DNA of 64,000 nucleotides from Alligator mississippiensis. Taxonomy: Eukaryota; Chordata; Crocodylia; Alligatoridae. The stretch is taken from contig NC_081835.1 in assembly GCF_030867095.1 (NCBI RefSeq), positions 43,321,892 through 43,385,891 on the forward strand, in the 5' to 3' direction. The translations under genes were made by a program, and so were the position numbers. Of this stretch, positions 23,540-34,883 are shown piece after piece (the first letter of the stretch is position 1; the number at the start of each line of letters is the position of its first letter). The notes below the pieces were generated by a model. The model searched no databases. It was given only the letters and a program-made list of their open reading frames with translations, and was not told where the DNA came from.

Positions 23540-25391
23540 CTCAGAGCTCAAGGTGTTATATCTTTCTGGTCCCGGTGCTGCTGTGTGTGCCCATTCACTG
23601 CCCTGCCTAAGGATCCCAGCAGGATCTGGAGCATCTCACTGATGCTGCCCTCTCCCCTTCACAGATCAGCTGGGAGAGTGAAAGGCACTTTCTGATTGGG
23701 GCTCAGTGTGGGTCTCTGCTGCAGCATGAGGACTCCAGCCCTGAACACCTGCCCATGCACCAGGGAAGAAAATGACTCAGATCCCATCCAGGCCTTTGAC
23801 CCACCCAGCACTTTCAGCACTCGCTGTCGGGTGGTGAGATGCCTGGCCATCTCAAGTGTGTGTGTGCCTGCACAAATGCCCATGTGCCCATGTGTGCCTG
23901 GAGGCCCTGGCTGTGCAAGTATCTGCACGTGTCAGCACATGTGTGTATGTTTTGCTTTCCCTGCCCCGGCCCATGGCCCATCCCCCACCTACTGGGACTC
24001 TTCAGCCAGAAATAAAACAGCAGTCCTGACAGGCTGGGTGGCAGCTTCCCTGTGGGCTGCTGAACTAGCTGGGGTGTCTGCTCCTATTGAGCTGACAGCC
24101 CAGCAAGGCATGAACTGTGCAACCCCCTAGAGCCAGGCTCAGCCAGATTGAGCCCTGCTGATCCTTTTCCCCTCTGTGGGCCGGAGGAGACACTTCCCCC
24201 AGGCTGCACCCCCTGCCAGCACCAAGCCCCAGCAGGAAGGGCTCAGGCCTCGGCAGTGTGTTTTGGCTGGGGCGACTGAAGCAGGTGCTGAGCTGCCAGG
24301 CCCTGTCCTGCTCCTGCTGAAACCAATAGCAAACCTCCAGCCAGCTCTGTGGGAGCAGGAGGGCCTGGGCGGATGTCTCAGAGCCAGAGCACATCTCACA
24401 GCAGTGCCCTCCTGGCTAGACAGCATCGGCTACAACAGGAAGAAACAGGCTGAGTCTGAAGAAGATGGGAGAGTGACAGACACAGTGTGCAGGCTTCTGC
24501 CTCACCTCTGAGACACCCTCATTCCCTATACACAGCCCCCTACTACGAGCCCCTCAGCCCTGCTAATACAGTCCCAACCCACAGTCCGTTGATATCCCAG
24601 CCCTGAGATCTGCTCCCTGGAGCAGATTCCCAGCTCTGCCAGCTCCAGTAGGCCCACTGCATGTCAGTGTCCAGCCATTAGCAGAGGGAGGGGTTCACAG
24701 TCCTCCTACATGTGAGCTGTGTCAACTTGAAGCCCAGTTCCCTAAAAGTGTCAGTCCAGGTCGCAACCCAACAGAGGTCCCAGTGCTGGTAGCTCAGACA
24801 CCTGCTAGTCTCTACTCACATGTAGCTGAAACAAGACTGACCATGGCATGCAGGACAGAAACGGTCACAGGACAGGCTCCAGTCGCATTGGGCTGTCATC
24901 ACAGTGGGACCAGTCTCTCCCCCTGCCCTCTCCTCCTCTTCAGAGCCACTTCAGTGCCACTTAGCCTGCTCACCCATTATCCCTGTGTCAGACCCTCACT
25001 GGCAGCCCCATCACAGAGCCCAGGAGCTCCCAGTCATCACCACTGGTGAGATGAAGGTGCCAGGATGGACAGGCAAGGGGTGCTGCCCCTTGAGAGACAA
25101 GGCCCCAGTTCCATCATGGAATCAGTGCCAGAGGTGGCAGCGTATGAGGGAAATGGACCCCTACTGCAGATGCTGTGGCTCAGTGGGCAACCATGGTGGG
25201 TGTGGGAGGGGGATCCCTGGAGCTGGGATGAAGGGAGGCACCCTGGGCAGGCACACTGAGATCTCTCGGGGAGCAGGGGGAGGTGCAGATTCCCACCAGA
25301 GCAGCAAGAGGGGTGCACAGTGTGTCCATGGTGTGGCCTGGTACCTATCCAGGTAACCAGTCCCCAATCCCAACTCCTGCCACTGACTCAC

Positions 25392-25450
25392 CGAAATGAG
25401 GAAGAAGACCATGCAGCTGAGAGAGAATCCACTGGCATAACCCAGATAGC
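25392..25450 (-). CDS. SLC38A3: SLC38A3 coding exon 8
   Basis: A short exon of 59 nt that completes Gly212 and encodes residues 213-231. YLGYASGFSLSCMVFFLIS holds the first part of TM5 (about 218-235). The acceptor is tttccag and the donor gtgagt. The match to the mammalian YLGYSSGFSLSCMVFFLI stretch is almost complete, which fixes both the exon and its frame. Confidence 0.95.
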
Positions 25451-26076
25451 CTGGAAAGAGAGGACAGCACATGGGTGGGCATGGGAGGAGCTATTAGCTG
25501 GGCAGTGCTTCACACAGGGCAGAGGCCACTGGGAAATCCCAGCACCCTACCCTCCAAGGAGCTTGACTATGACTCTGGAGGCCTGTCCCCAGTTGGTGGG
25601 ACTCACCAGCCCACCCTGGAGACAGCCTCTGCCGTGGCTGATGTGGGTGGTAAGGGAGTTGTGGCCAACAGGCAGCAGTCTCTGGGGTGGGACGGTGAGA
25701 CAGTTGGACAACCCCATGGGCACAGGGCTTGGATGGCTATTTCATGGGTGTCAGGGAGATCCAAGATGGCTGGGGAGCAACTCAGAGCTGATATGGGGAG
25801 GGGGCACAGTTGCCTGCTGGGGTGAAGCAGGGCTGTTATGATGTCATCCCTTTGGGGCCTTGACCCCTCCTACATGGGGTAGAGGATGGCCCCCTTGGCT
25901 GGCAAAGGGGCACCAGGTCCTGCTTTCCTGCTCCCTGTCATGCCTTGCTCCCTATCCACTGTGGCAGCTCTGTGCACCCCACTTGCCACACAAAACATCA
26001 TCCCTTGGCCAGTTCCCTGGGGGATACTTTCTCCTCATCCTACTGCTGGGATGGGCCCATGCACGGGGCAACTTAC

Positions 26077-26159
26077 CGAGTTGCTTCATGAGGGCCAGAG
26101 GCAGAATGATGGTGACAGAGACAAGGATCACCAGGTAGTTCCCGTTCATGTACCAGTCC
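26077..26159 (-). CDS. SLC38A3: SLC38A3 coding exon 7
   Basis: Completes Thr184 and encodes residues 185-211 plus the first base of Gly212. DWYMNGNYLVILVSVTIILP leads into LALMKQL, forming TM4 (about 191-208). The acceptor is tttccag and the donor gtaagt. The WYMNGNYLVILVSV run is nearly identical to human SNAT3 as known from the family. Confidence 0.96.
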
Positions 26160-27599
26160 CTGGAAACAGAAACAGGCTGGGTTACACCTCTGCTGCACTT
26201 GGAGGCCAGGAAAGAGGGGACCCCAGTGCAGCGGCTGGCAGGAGAGAGCGGCAGGACAAGTGGGGACCCCGTTGCAGTGCCAGGAGCAGCAGGAGAAAGG
26301 GTAGTATGTGGCCCCCCACACTGCTGGGGCTGGGGATCCCTGGCAGTAAAATCAAGGTTCACACTTGCGCCTTCCTCAGGCCTCTGACGCGGCACTGGTA
26401 CCCACATCAGCGCTAGCTGTTCTTGGGCCCAGCTGGCTTGCTCAGAGGGAGCACCTGATGCAGTGCATGACCTCCAGCCCCTTTCACAGACCCTAGTGCC
26501 TATGCAGGATTCAATCTGACACTGCAGGCTCTGGGGAGAGCTAGTCTGCTTGAGAAACCAGCAGAGGCCCCACATTCCCAGCCCCTCCCTGCCTCTCCTC
26601 CCTTGGGAAGGCCCTAGCCTGCAGCTTCTTCTCAAGCCACAATCCCCATCCTACTCCCCTTTCTGAAGCTGCCAAGCTCAGCAGGGCCCAGGGATCGTAA
26701 CACCTTTGCGCAGGGAACATTACAGCTGTTGAGGGCTTTTGAAAGCCCTTGTCTGGCTCTGACATGCCTGGAGCTCAGCACTAGTCTCCCCATGTTTCTC
26801 AGGACAGCAGTCTCTGCAGGAAAGCCTCTGGGGGTGGTTTCAGAAGCGAGTGTGTCCATCTGCATGTCCTGGATGGCCACATCCTCAGACCCTGTCCTGC
26901 ATATCTATCTCATCCCCATCAGTCAGGTGTCAGTCAGAGCACTCCCCAGAGAGTTAATCCTTTGCAGACCAGCACCTCTGACTCTCCAGAGCCACCCCCC
27001 CTACTCCAAACAAGGCACGTGTGAGCCCAGCACAGAGTCTTCACAGGCCTCCAGAAAGGTTGTTCTGAAGGGGAAACAAGGAAGCAGGGATTGGAAGTTC
27101 ACTCTGGTTTAATCCTGTGCCGAAGGTTTATTCAGTACTGGCATCCATCTAAAATAGTAGTGACTTAATGCCGCTAAATCCAAATGATGAGCTGACTGGC
27201 CAGAAGCCAGATCTGCAGCTGCTGCGGTGACATTAAGCAGCATAGAACTGCTGGGAGGAGGGGGTGGGGAGGGGGCCATGGAGAAAATGCACAGGCAATA
27301 AGGAGGAAGAGAGGAAATCACTAAGGATTGTGGCTACAACAGATGGGGGAGGAAAGCGCACAGACTGATCCCTGCTGTTACTTTTGCTGTCACCTTCTTC
27401 CTGGCTAGGGGGCCTGGGTTTCAGAGCTAAGGCACTGGGTTGGGATGCAGGAGATTTGGGTGCAACTCCAGGCTGGGCAGCTGACTCACTGGGTGAGCAG
27501 TGTGGCAGAAATGCCACTGTCGGTGCCCCTCTCCAGAGACCTGTCTCTGCCAGCCTGAGAGGCTGCTGTTGAATCCCTCAGGGCGGGGATCTCCCACCT

Positions 27600-28567
27600 T
27601 GTCTACATGACAAAAGCCTGGTGCCTGAATGCTCTGGTCACCTGGGCAGGGGGGGGAAAGGCCCGGCCCTGCGCATGGGCCCAGGTAGCCAGGGATGCTT
27701 GGTAGATTGGTCGGCTTGTGGCCAGTACTGGCAGCTTTGATTGGACCGGGCTGCTGAGGTCAGAGAGGTTATTTAAGGGCCTGGGCCAGGAAGAAGGGCA
27801 GCCATTAGCCATGCAGTCATCTGAAACTGGCTCTCTCCTTGTCACCGCATGCTCCAAGAGTGCCCTGCCTCCAGAGGAAACTCCAACCACCTCTGGATGA
27901 TGCGAGTGAGTAAGCTACTCAAGATCAGGAGAGATATTTAGCTTCAGTAACTCAGATGCGTGTTAAAACGGCTACCATAGCCACTCTAGTTTGCTCTATG
28001 GGATTCCTTTGATATTCCTCTAATATTTCTATGATATTGCTCTACCTTTTACCCTGTTTCCGCCCTACCCCCTGTAATCAATAAAGTTCTCCCTTGTGAC
28101 TGGTGTGGGAGACTTATTGAGGGGTGGCTCTAAATTATGCCTAGGAGGGCCCTTAGGTCTGCGGACTAAGGGAGACTTTTTCTAATAAGCCCCTGACTTG
28201 GAGAAGTGCCCCAAGTGTCTGTATTGGGTCTAGTACCCATTGGACGATCAGGCCTGTGTTCTCCAAGGTGCGCAGAGCCAGAATTGAGTCCAGAGCCTTG
28301 GATGGTGGCAGCAGGAACCCCAGGCTAGCGGGTGTGCTCCAGGGAAGGGGTCGGCCGGACGGGAGGCACCCCAGGGAGGCACTCGGAGCCTGGAAGGTGG
28401 TCGGGCGCAGGGAGTTGGGCGGCTCAACGCAGGAGCGCCCCCTACTGGCCCGCCACAAGCTGGTTTCCTAAGGGCATTACTACTGGCTCTGGGTGCATGC
28501 CACCACTGAGTCTCAGTGTGGGTGCGGGGGGACTATTGCTGTGCCTCAGTTCCCCCTTAATAACACT
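27600..28567 (+). mobile_element. LTR-like block (candidate solo LTR) in intron 6
   Basis: A block of about 970 bp with a promoter-like TATA variant (ggttatttaaggg, 27767-27779) and, about 300 bp on, AATAAA at 28080-28085 followed by gttctcccttgtgactgg. The later part has locally raised CpG (gtcggccggacggg near 28350). It starts TG and ends CA (cttaataaca), but the boundaries are a guess and no flanking duplication was found. This order fits U3-R-U5 of a solo LTR. No internal retroviral frame is next to it. Confidence 0.4.
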
Positions 28568-29434
28568 GACCTTGGGTGAAGTAGCTTAGGACTGTGAGAT
28601 GTCTGGCTCCTGCAGTGACAGATCCAGCAACAGCAGGGGGAGGGCAGTTGCACAGAGGACAGGGGGGCACCAACCTGTCTCTGAATAACCAGGAAGAGAT
28701 GGAACCACTGAGACTGAGGAAGATTTCATCCCCAACAGTCAACGCACCCTTTGGGGTGTTTTTCTGGGGAAAGCTCCTGAGCCAGAGGGACTAATCATGG
28801 AGTCTCTGCAGAGTTGGGACTCAGCTCCTTGGGGGATTGCTCTCCACTGAGTAGAAAGCTGATGCTGGGTGTCAGGGGCTGCACAACAGGACAGGTGATC
28901 CCCTATGCCTAGGAAGCCTGTGCCTGCTCAGACTAGCAGGTGGGCAAAGGAGGCTCAAGTTGCCACTCATTGGGCCAGGGCTGACAAGAGTGGGAGATTT
29001 GGAGCCTGCAGGAAACAGCAACGCTGGGCAGGACAGAAGTTCCCGGGCTCAGGGAGCTGATCAGTCTAATCTCTAATGGCCAACAGTCCCTATGCAAACA
29101 GCAGCACCAGAAGCACTGGGATAGTGGAGGGCTGCGGGTCAGGACTGAACTGTGGTGAGGCAGGAGACTGCCCACACAGTACCCACCCCACCTACCCCTC
29201 CCCTGCATCCCTGTCTCTCATCCTCATCCCCCCCCACACCTCCGCCCCGCTGGTGTCTGACTGTCAATTCAGGCCTCAAGTGCTGGTGCATCATGCAGAG
29301 TAATGAGAGCCTGGGGGTTTCTTAGTCCCTGGGTTGGCTGGGGGGGGCAGAAGGGAATGCTTCAGTGAGGGATCTGGCAGGGAAAGTGTGCCTTGCCAGA
29401 AGAGGAATGAACTGGTTTGGCCCAGCCATCACCA

Positions 29435-29630
29435 AGGGAAGGGCAGGAGCTGGACCACACTTCAGATTTGACAATATACAGGTAGCTTGACATGGTTGTG
29501 GGAGGAGCAGAGTTTTAGCAAGGGGGATGGGAGCCCTGGCACCAGACAGTGCCCTGATGGCCATGGCAGTGCTAGGTGCGAACTAGATAGTGAGCTGTGC
29601 CAGGGGTGCCACCAAGCACTCAGGGCCACT
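29435..29630 (-). pseudogene. relic of SLC38A3 exon 6 with flanking intron
   Basis: On the minus strand this reads ccatgtcaagctacctgtat and on into residues MSSYLYIVKSEV, the start of coding exon 6, before the match is lost at a 7-base deletion. The intron side also matches: both copies read gcactgccatggccatcagg upstream on the minus strand, spaced alike from the exon start. The acceptor is destroyed (cacaa in place of cacag before ccatg). The original lies about 1.34 kb away at 30752-30833. The copy has no usable frame beyond the match and should not be spliced. Confidence 0.82.
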
Positions 29631-30751
29631 GCCCCCCTGCTGGAGCACACCTCCTCCATGATGGATGGGGCCAGGGAAGGGAGTGGTGGTCACACTCTCC
29701 CTGGCAGAGAACTAGCAGGCAGCTGTACTCACAGCCTCTCAGACATTGCTTCATTAATGTGCCACTTCCTCCTCCAGTCCCCAGTTCCCCATGCTCCCCC
29801 CACCCTTGTAGCTTCACTATGGAATCTAACTATCAGCTGCTGTCTTCCACCCCAGAGGTGGCTGCATGTCAGTGCAGGGTCCTTTGGTAACCAATGCACA
29901 CAGTGCCTTGGGGCATGGCTTGGAGCAAACACCTTTCCTGAAGTCTCTCCAACCTGGGTTGTTCCCAGCTGGAGCTGGCTGGGACCTTAGGCAGGGGGGA
30001 GTGAGCGCAGGCTAGAACTCAGATCTCCCTTGCTGTGTCCCAGACCCTCCCAGTAGCAGTCTGCTCCAGGGTGGTACCCTTCTCCCATGCACCCAACTGA
30101 TTCAAGCAGGCCCCCCTCCCCCCTGAGTACTGGTGCATTCGCCATGCCCCATTTGTCACCTCCTGAACTTTCTGAGGAGCCCTTGGCTGACTCCTCCTGC
30201 TAAATTTATCTGGGTGCAGGTCATGCTGTCCTGAGACACCATGGAATCAGGAGCTGGGCATGGCCCAGCTTGCCATCTGTTTGCAGCAATGGAGCAGGGT
30301 CCTAGCTCCCTGGCAGGAGGAGAGCGAGATTTTGGAGGGACTCCACTCCTGACTGCAGCCCAGTGCCCTCTGTGCTATGCTCTGGTTACCCAGCCCTGCT
30401 GTCAGCCTGGTTCTCAGACAGGTGAGATGCCCTGAAAGGGGAAACGCTAGCTTGGGGAACCACAGAAACTACAATGGGGTGCCAGAAAGAGGAAGAGTGT
30501 GCCTTTCCCTGCACTTGGCAGAGACATATCCCCCTCTCCCCAGCATGCCCAGTGCTGCCTGGCTCCTATCTGTCTTGACACTGCTGGGGAGCCAGGATTC
30601 TGGCCTGACCCACCACTGCCCCCCTGCAGGACACAAAGTGGACATGTCTGAGGCATATGCTGCTCTGGACATTAGAAGGGGTTGGCAGAGTCTGTGGCTG
30701 GCAAGGGGAAGGGAAGGGAGTGGGGAATAGGGCAGGGGAGGAAGCACTCAC

Positions 30752-30833
30752 GTAGTCTTCTCCTCCAGGTTGAGGAAGGTCTGGATCACCAGAGGCACTT
30801 CAGATTTCACAATGTACAAGTAGCTTGACATGG
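30752..30833 (-). CDS. SLC38A3: SLC38A3 coding exon 6
   Basis: Completes Ala157 and encodes residues 158-183 plus two bases of Thr184. MSSYLYIVKSEVPLVIQTFL continues TM3 and its outer end, and NLEEKT follows. The acceptor is cccacag and the donor gtgagt. The exon is the source of a decayed partial copy in the following intron at about 29.44-29.63 kb. Confidence 0.96.
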
Positions 30834-31095
30834 CTGTGGGAAGAGCAGAGCGTGAGCATGGGTCATGGAAGCCCAGACAGTGCCCTGATGGCCATGGCAG
30901 TGCCTGATGCTTCCTCGGGAAAGTGGAGAGCCAGACAGTGATCTGTGCCTGGGCTGCTGGATAGCACTCAGCCCTTCCATCTCCCCACCCCAGGAAAGGG
31001 CAGTGCTCCTGACTATGACTCCTGGCTGTAGGCTGAAAGGGGTCTGCATGCAATCTGCTGTACAGATCTCATCTGGGTGTCCATTCCCCTCTCAC

Positions 31096-31188
31096 CTCCA
31101 ATGTTCTGTAGTGTTATTGCCATGGCAGCTGCCAGCTTCCCCGGTGTCCCGAAGGCGCGATAGCCTAGCTGCTCATAGGCTCGGATCC
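31096..31188 (-). CDS. SLC38A3: SLC38A3 coding exon 5
   Basis: Completes Gly126 and encodes residues 127-156 plus the first base of Ala157. IRAYEQLGYRAFGTPGKLAA is the cytosolic loop that runs into TM3 (AMAITLQNIG). The acceptor is cccacag and the donor gtgaga. The YEQLGYRAFGTPGK segment is a conserved intracellular loop of the SNAT family. The intron to exon 6 is the shortest in the gene (262 bp). Confidence 0.96.
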
Positions 31189-32261
31189 CTGTGGGACAGA
31201 CACGATCCTCGGTGAGAACAGAGGCAGGGGGCAGGGAGGGGTCTCAGAGCAACTGATATTGGCACTGGAGCAACTAGGTGAGGGACCAGAAACCTAGTCC
31301 TGGCAGCACCATCCACAGGGCAGTTGCTAGGGAGTCATGCTGGCACGGGATGTGGGACATGTCAGCATTAGCATCCCCTTCACCCTGCTACAGCCCCAGG
31401 CACCTGCAGCATGGATGCTGGTGTGTCCTCCAGGGAAGCCAGTCACAGCTGGTGAATCTGGTGTGACTGATGATCAGTTCGTCCCTGCCTGTCCTCCATG
31501 CCCCTGAGACCTCATCTACTGCCTGAAGTCCGAGAGCTACCCGATCTTCCTGGGATCTCAGTCTCATTAACCCACTGCTAAGAGTATCCAGCAGGCCCCA
31601 GTTTCCACCATGCTGTGTCTCTGGGTTAGGAGAAGGAACCCCCATGACTAAGGCTGGTTCCGTATTCCTCTTCCCCTATGGTAACAGACAGTAAACACCA
31701 AGGAGCATAGTAGCAGAGCTCGTGGGACCTCAGTGCACCCCCCAGCTAGAGGCCCCTAGCAGTGACAATGCACAGCCTCCCCTCTGCTGCACCCTACAGT
31801 GGGGTGCCCTTAATACATCTTGCTGAATTGGAGGTGTAGCTATGGGAGGTGGAAGGAGCAATTGCCCTAGGCTGCCATTCGCCGGAGGCACCTGAATGCT
31901 CACATCACAGGGAAGGTCCCACAAGGCAGGGCACCCCTGCAGGGCAAGCCCCTTCAGGACTGCACCACCCCCATGATGAATGTATTCCCCGTAGTCTGGC
32001 CTCCGGGTGCCCATGTCAGTCACGCCAACCTTGGGCTGGATAAGAAGTGTGCAGAGGACACAGGTATTTTTAACCTCTATGTAGGGTCATCTCTGATCAC
32101 ACACTCTAGGGGAGGAGCCTATGAGCTATTAAAGCACAGGCAAGGGGTGCAGAGAGACAAGCAAAACTGAGAAGCAGAAGGGAACACTCCTCCTGGCTCT
32201 GGGATGGTGGGCCCAGAGTTTGTTCCCTGTCCCCCACCAGCTATTTTGCAGGAGGACTTAC

Positions 32262-32335
32262 CCACAATGCCTGAGGACTTCAGCAGCAGGTGGATGGAAT
32301 AGCTGGAGAGCAAGGCCACTGCAGTCAGGAGGAAG
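32262..32335 (-). CDS. SLC38A3: SLC38A3 coding exon 4
   Basis: Completes Leu101 and encodes residues 102-125 plus the first base of Gly126. FLLTAVALLSSYSIHLLLKS forms TM2, then SGIV. The acceptor is cattgcag and the donor gtaagt. It follows the largest intron of the gene (17.24 kb). Sequence agreement with mammalian SNAT3 is nearly complete. Confidence 0.96.
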
Positions 32336-33646
32336 CTGCAATGAGAAGGGGAGGTGGGTGGAGCCAGCAGCAGGGTCTGAGGAGGCCACAGCAGGGCAGA
32401 TGGAGGGCTCAGCAGCTCCAGAACCTTAGGGAGCCCTGGGGGGTTTCCAAGGGTTGGATTTTCCAAGGCACGGAGCAGCTGCCCCCTTCCCCCCCATGAT
32501 TTGGAAGGGCAACCCTGCATGCAAATCAATGCTCCAATCCTTGGTTGCTCCTTCACCAGTTTCCCCTTCAGGAAGAGGTGCAGGACTATGTTTATAGATA
32601 TTCCATAAAAAAACAAGGCTAAAAACACCTGTCTGTAAAGTCTGTAAAAAAATGGAGCCATCTAAGCAATCAAGAGCTTGGTAGATAGAGCAGAACAGAG
32701 CAGCACTACCCGGTGCTTGAGCAGGACTGTAGCACCCTGCAGGAAGTATAGCCCTCTCCCCTCCACCCATGTGCTGCTGTATCCTGTTGCCTGCCTGTAT
32801 GTAACACTGCTGGGTTGCAGTTAGGCAGACAGTAGTCCTTCTTTGTGAATCCATGATGGGACAGGGGCCAGTGAGGGTAAACCAGCGGGGTGAACCGGTG
32901 AGGGCAATAAGATACAGGGTGTAGCCAGCAGCTTCAGGGCATGAGGTAGTAGGGAACCCTTGGGTTAGGGGCAGCACAGTGTAAAACCATTGCTGCAATC
33001 AAGCAGGTTTGCCAACCCAAAAACATTTTTTACTGATAATCTGCAAACTTTTTACTAACAACCAAACTTTTTTACTATGGTTGGTGCTAAACCCCTACAT
33101 TTGAACCCAGTCCTTGTCCAGGGCCTGGCAAAAGGATTACATTTGCATTAGGTAAAACATAAAACATGTCAGTAAAAACATTTGGTTGTCAGTAAAAAGT
33201 TTTCAGATTCTCAGTGAAAACATTTGTCTTGGGTTGGCAACCTGGGGTGTTAGTGACATGGGAACAGCCAGAAGTAAAGGGCCCAGCTTGCCCCTCATGC
33301 CAGAGTAAACTACAACCCACCACTCTTCCCTAGCCCCAGCCAGCCCAGCCCAGCCCACCGCAGGTCTCATGGACAGAGAGCAGTCTGTGCTGACAAGAGG
33401 GTCTTCACCTACACTCAGTGCTAGAAAAGAGAGCAGCAAATCTTCTGACTCATCAGCATTGGGAAGTCTACTAAATAATTGGTACCAGTGAAACTGCTGG
33501 CTAATCAGAATCTGAATCTCTTGACTGAACATTGTCAAAGAATCAGCTAATCACATTTTGGTTCCTGGGCCCTACCCACATCCTTGGTGTGATGGAAGAC
33601 AGTGGGGGCAGGGAGTTTGTTTTGGAAGTGTTTATTTGCCCTATAC

Positions 33647-34790
33647 CAGGGGTTTTCAACCTTTTTTTTAACAAGTGTACCCCTTCTGTCTCAAAGTTTT
33701 AGCTCATGTACCCCTTTATATTTTGTTCTTGTTTTAAATGTTATCAATTATGTGATATAAGGCAGGCTTCACTAATTAATATTAAATGCATTATTAATAT
33801 ATGCATTAAATATATATATCATAGTTCGGCTGGTAAGTCTGTTATGAGGGAAGGGGCGTGGGGTGGCGGGCAGATCGAGGACCCCGAAGTGAAGGATGGA
33901 GTGGGGCTGAGGCAGGGGCAGGCACTGCCCAACCAGGGCGGGGTGCAGGATGGAGCTGTGAGCAGCTTATCCAGGAGGTGTGGGGTCGGGGTGACTCCCA
34001 CCGCTACACACACCTTGGGAGGGCATGGGAAGTGTGTGCCCCCAGATCTGCACATGGGGCAAGGGTGGGCTGTCACTGTGAGCTGGAGCTGGGGCAGCAC
34101 TGGGCTCTTCCTGGCAAGGGGGTTGGGCCAGGCCTGCGCTCGGGGTGGGCAGCAGTAGTGGTGAGAAGGGAACTATGGGGGTCATGGCTACAGCCACCCC
34201 AAAATTCATCATAGCCCCTGCTCCCAGTGCCACGGCTGGCTCCCACCCTGAGCACAACCCCATCCCAACCCCCCCCGCCGGGAAGAGCCTGGCACCACCC
34301 CAGCCCACAGTGGCAGCCTGCCCTTGCCCATGCACAGATCCGGGGCACACGCTCCCATGCCCTCCCAGGGTGTGTGCAGTGTTGGGGGCTGTCCCTTCCC
34401 CACACCTTCCATCCCTCGCTCTGCCCTGGCAGCTCCATCCCCCGCTCCACCCTGGCTGTGCAGTGCCTACCCCTGCCCCACCCCCTCCCTCACCATGGGG
34501 GCCTCGATCCGCCCCCAGCCCTCATGCCCCTTCCCTCACAATAGACTTACCAGCTGGACCTTGCTGCTCTCCACACTGCGGGGTTGCACTCCTGGCCACC
34601 TGCATGCTGCGCTGCGGCTGCATGCACGTACGGGGCTTTTATCGGCCATATCAGCCAAAAAAAGCCAACTGCCGATACAATCAATTTTCCTTATATTGGT
34701 GCACCTCTAGTAATTTTTTCTCACTCATTCTGCGTATCCCCTACAACGTTTTTAAATACTCCTAGGGGTACGCACACCCCCGGTGTGCGT
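33647..34790. mobile_element. hAT-like element hosting a nested foldback insert
   Basis: The left part (caggggttttcaacctttt, then gtaccccttctgtctc) has the start and GTACCCC phrases seen in reptile hAT elements. The right part (about 34713-34790) has matching gtatcccctacaac and ggggtacgcacaccc phrases. Between them, about 33827-34712, lies foreign GC-rich sequence whose right edge reads ttatattggtgcacctctag. No 8-bp duplication could be shown. Confidence 0.5.
33838..34556. repeat. long GC-rich inverted repeat (foldback)
   Basis: The sequence from 33838 inward (ggctggtaagtctgttatga, gggaaggggcg) is repeated in reverse complement up to 34556 (cagctggtaagtctattgtg when inverted). The arms are about 300-360 bp each, roughly 33838-34156 and 34238-34556, with blocks such as gggagggcatgggaa, gatctg and gctcttcc in matching order. 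The short central region is itself partly palindromic. Open frames that cross it are by-products of GC richness. Confidence 0.75.
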
Positions 34791-34803
34791 AACTTGGTAA
34801 CCC

Positions 34804-34883
34804 AGACCTAACTTGGTCCAACTTACACCAGTGGAGTTTTTTACTGGTATAAAAGTGATTCATCTATCCAGGCCCACTAAAAA
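34804..34883 (+). repeat. 80-bp direct repeat, copy 1
   Basis: It starts agacctaacttggtccaact and ends aggcccactaaaaa. It matches 36916-36995 in the same orientation with two differences in 80 bases. Inside is a short palindrome (ccagt ... actgg) around a T run. Confidence 0.92.

Noticed and set aside
25952..26635. 227-codon minus-strand open frame
   Set aside because: Only its last part, coding exon 7 of SLC38A3, is real. The rest reads through introns.
31849..32023. Short overlapping frames near 31.9 kb as a possible extra SLC38A3 exon
   Set aside because: Phases of exons 4 and 5 join without it, and no conserved SNAT sequence is present.
34145..34765. 206-codon plus-strand open frame and its minus-strand partners
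   Set aside because: They arise because the region is a GC-rich inverted repeat, so frames mirror each other on both strands. The proline-rich translations have no family resemblance.
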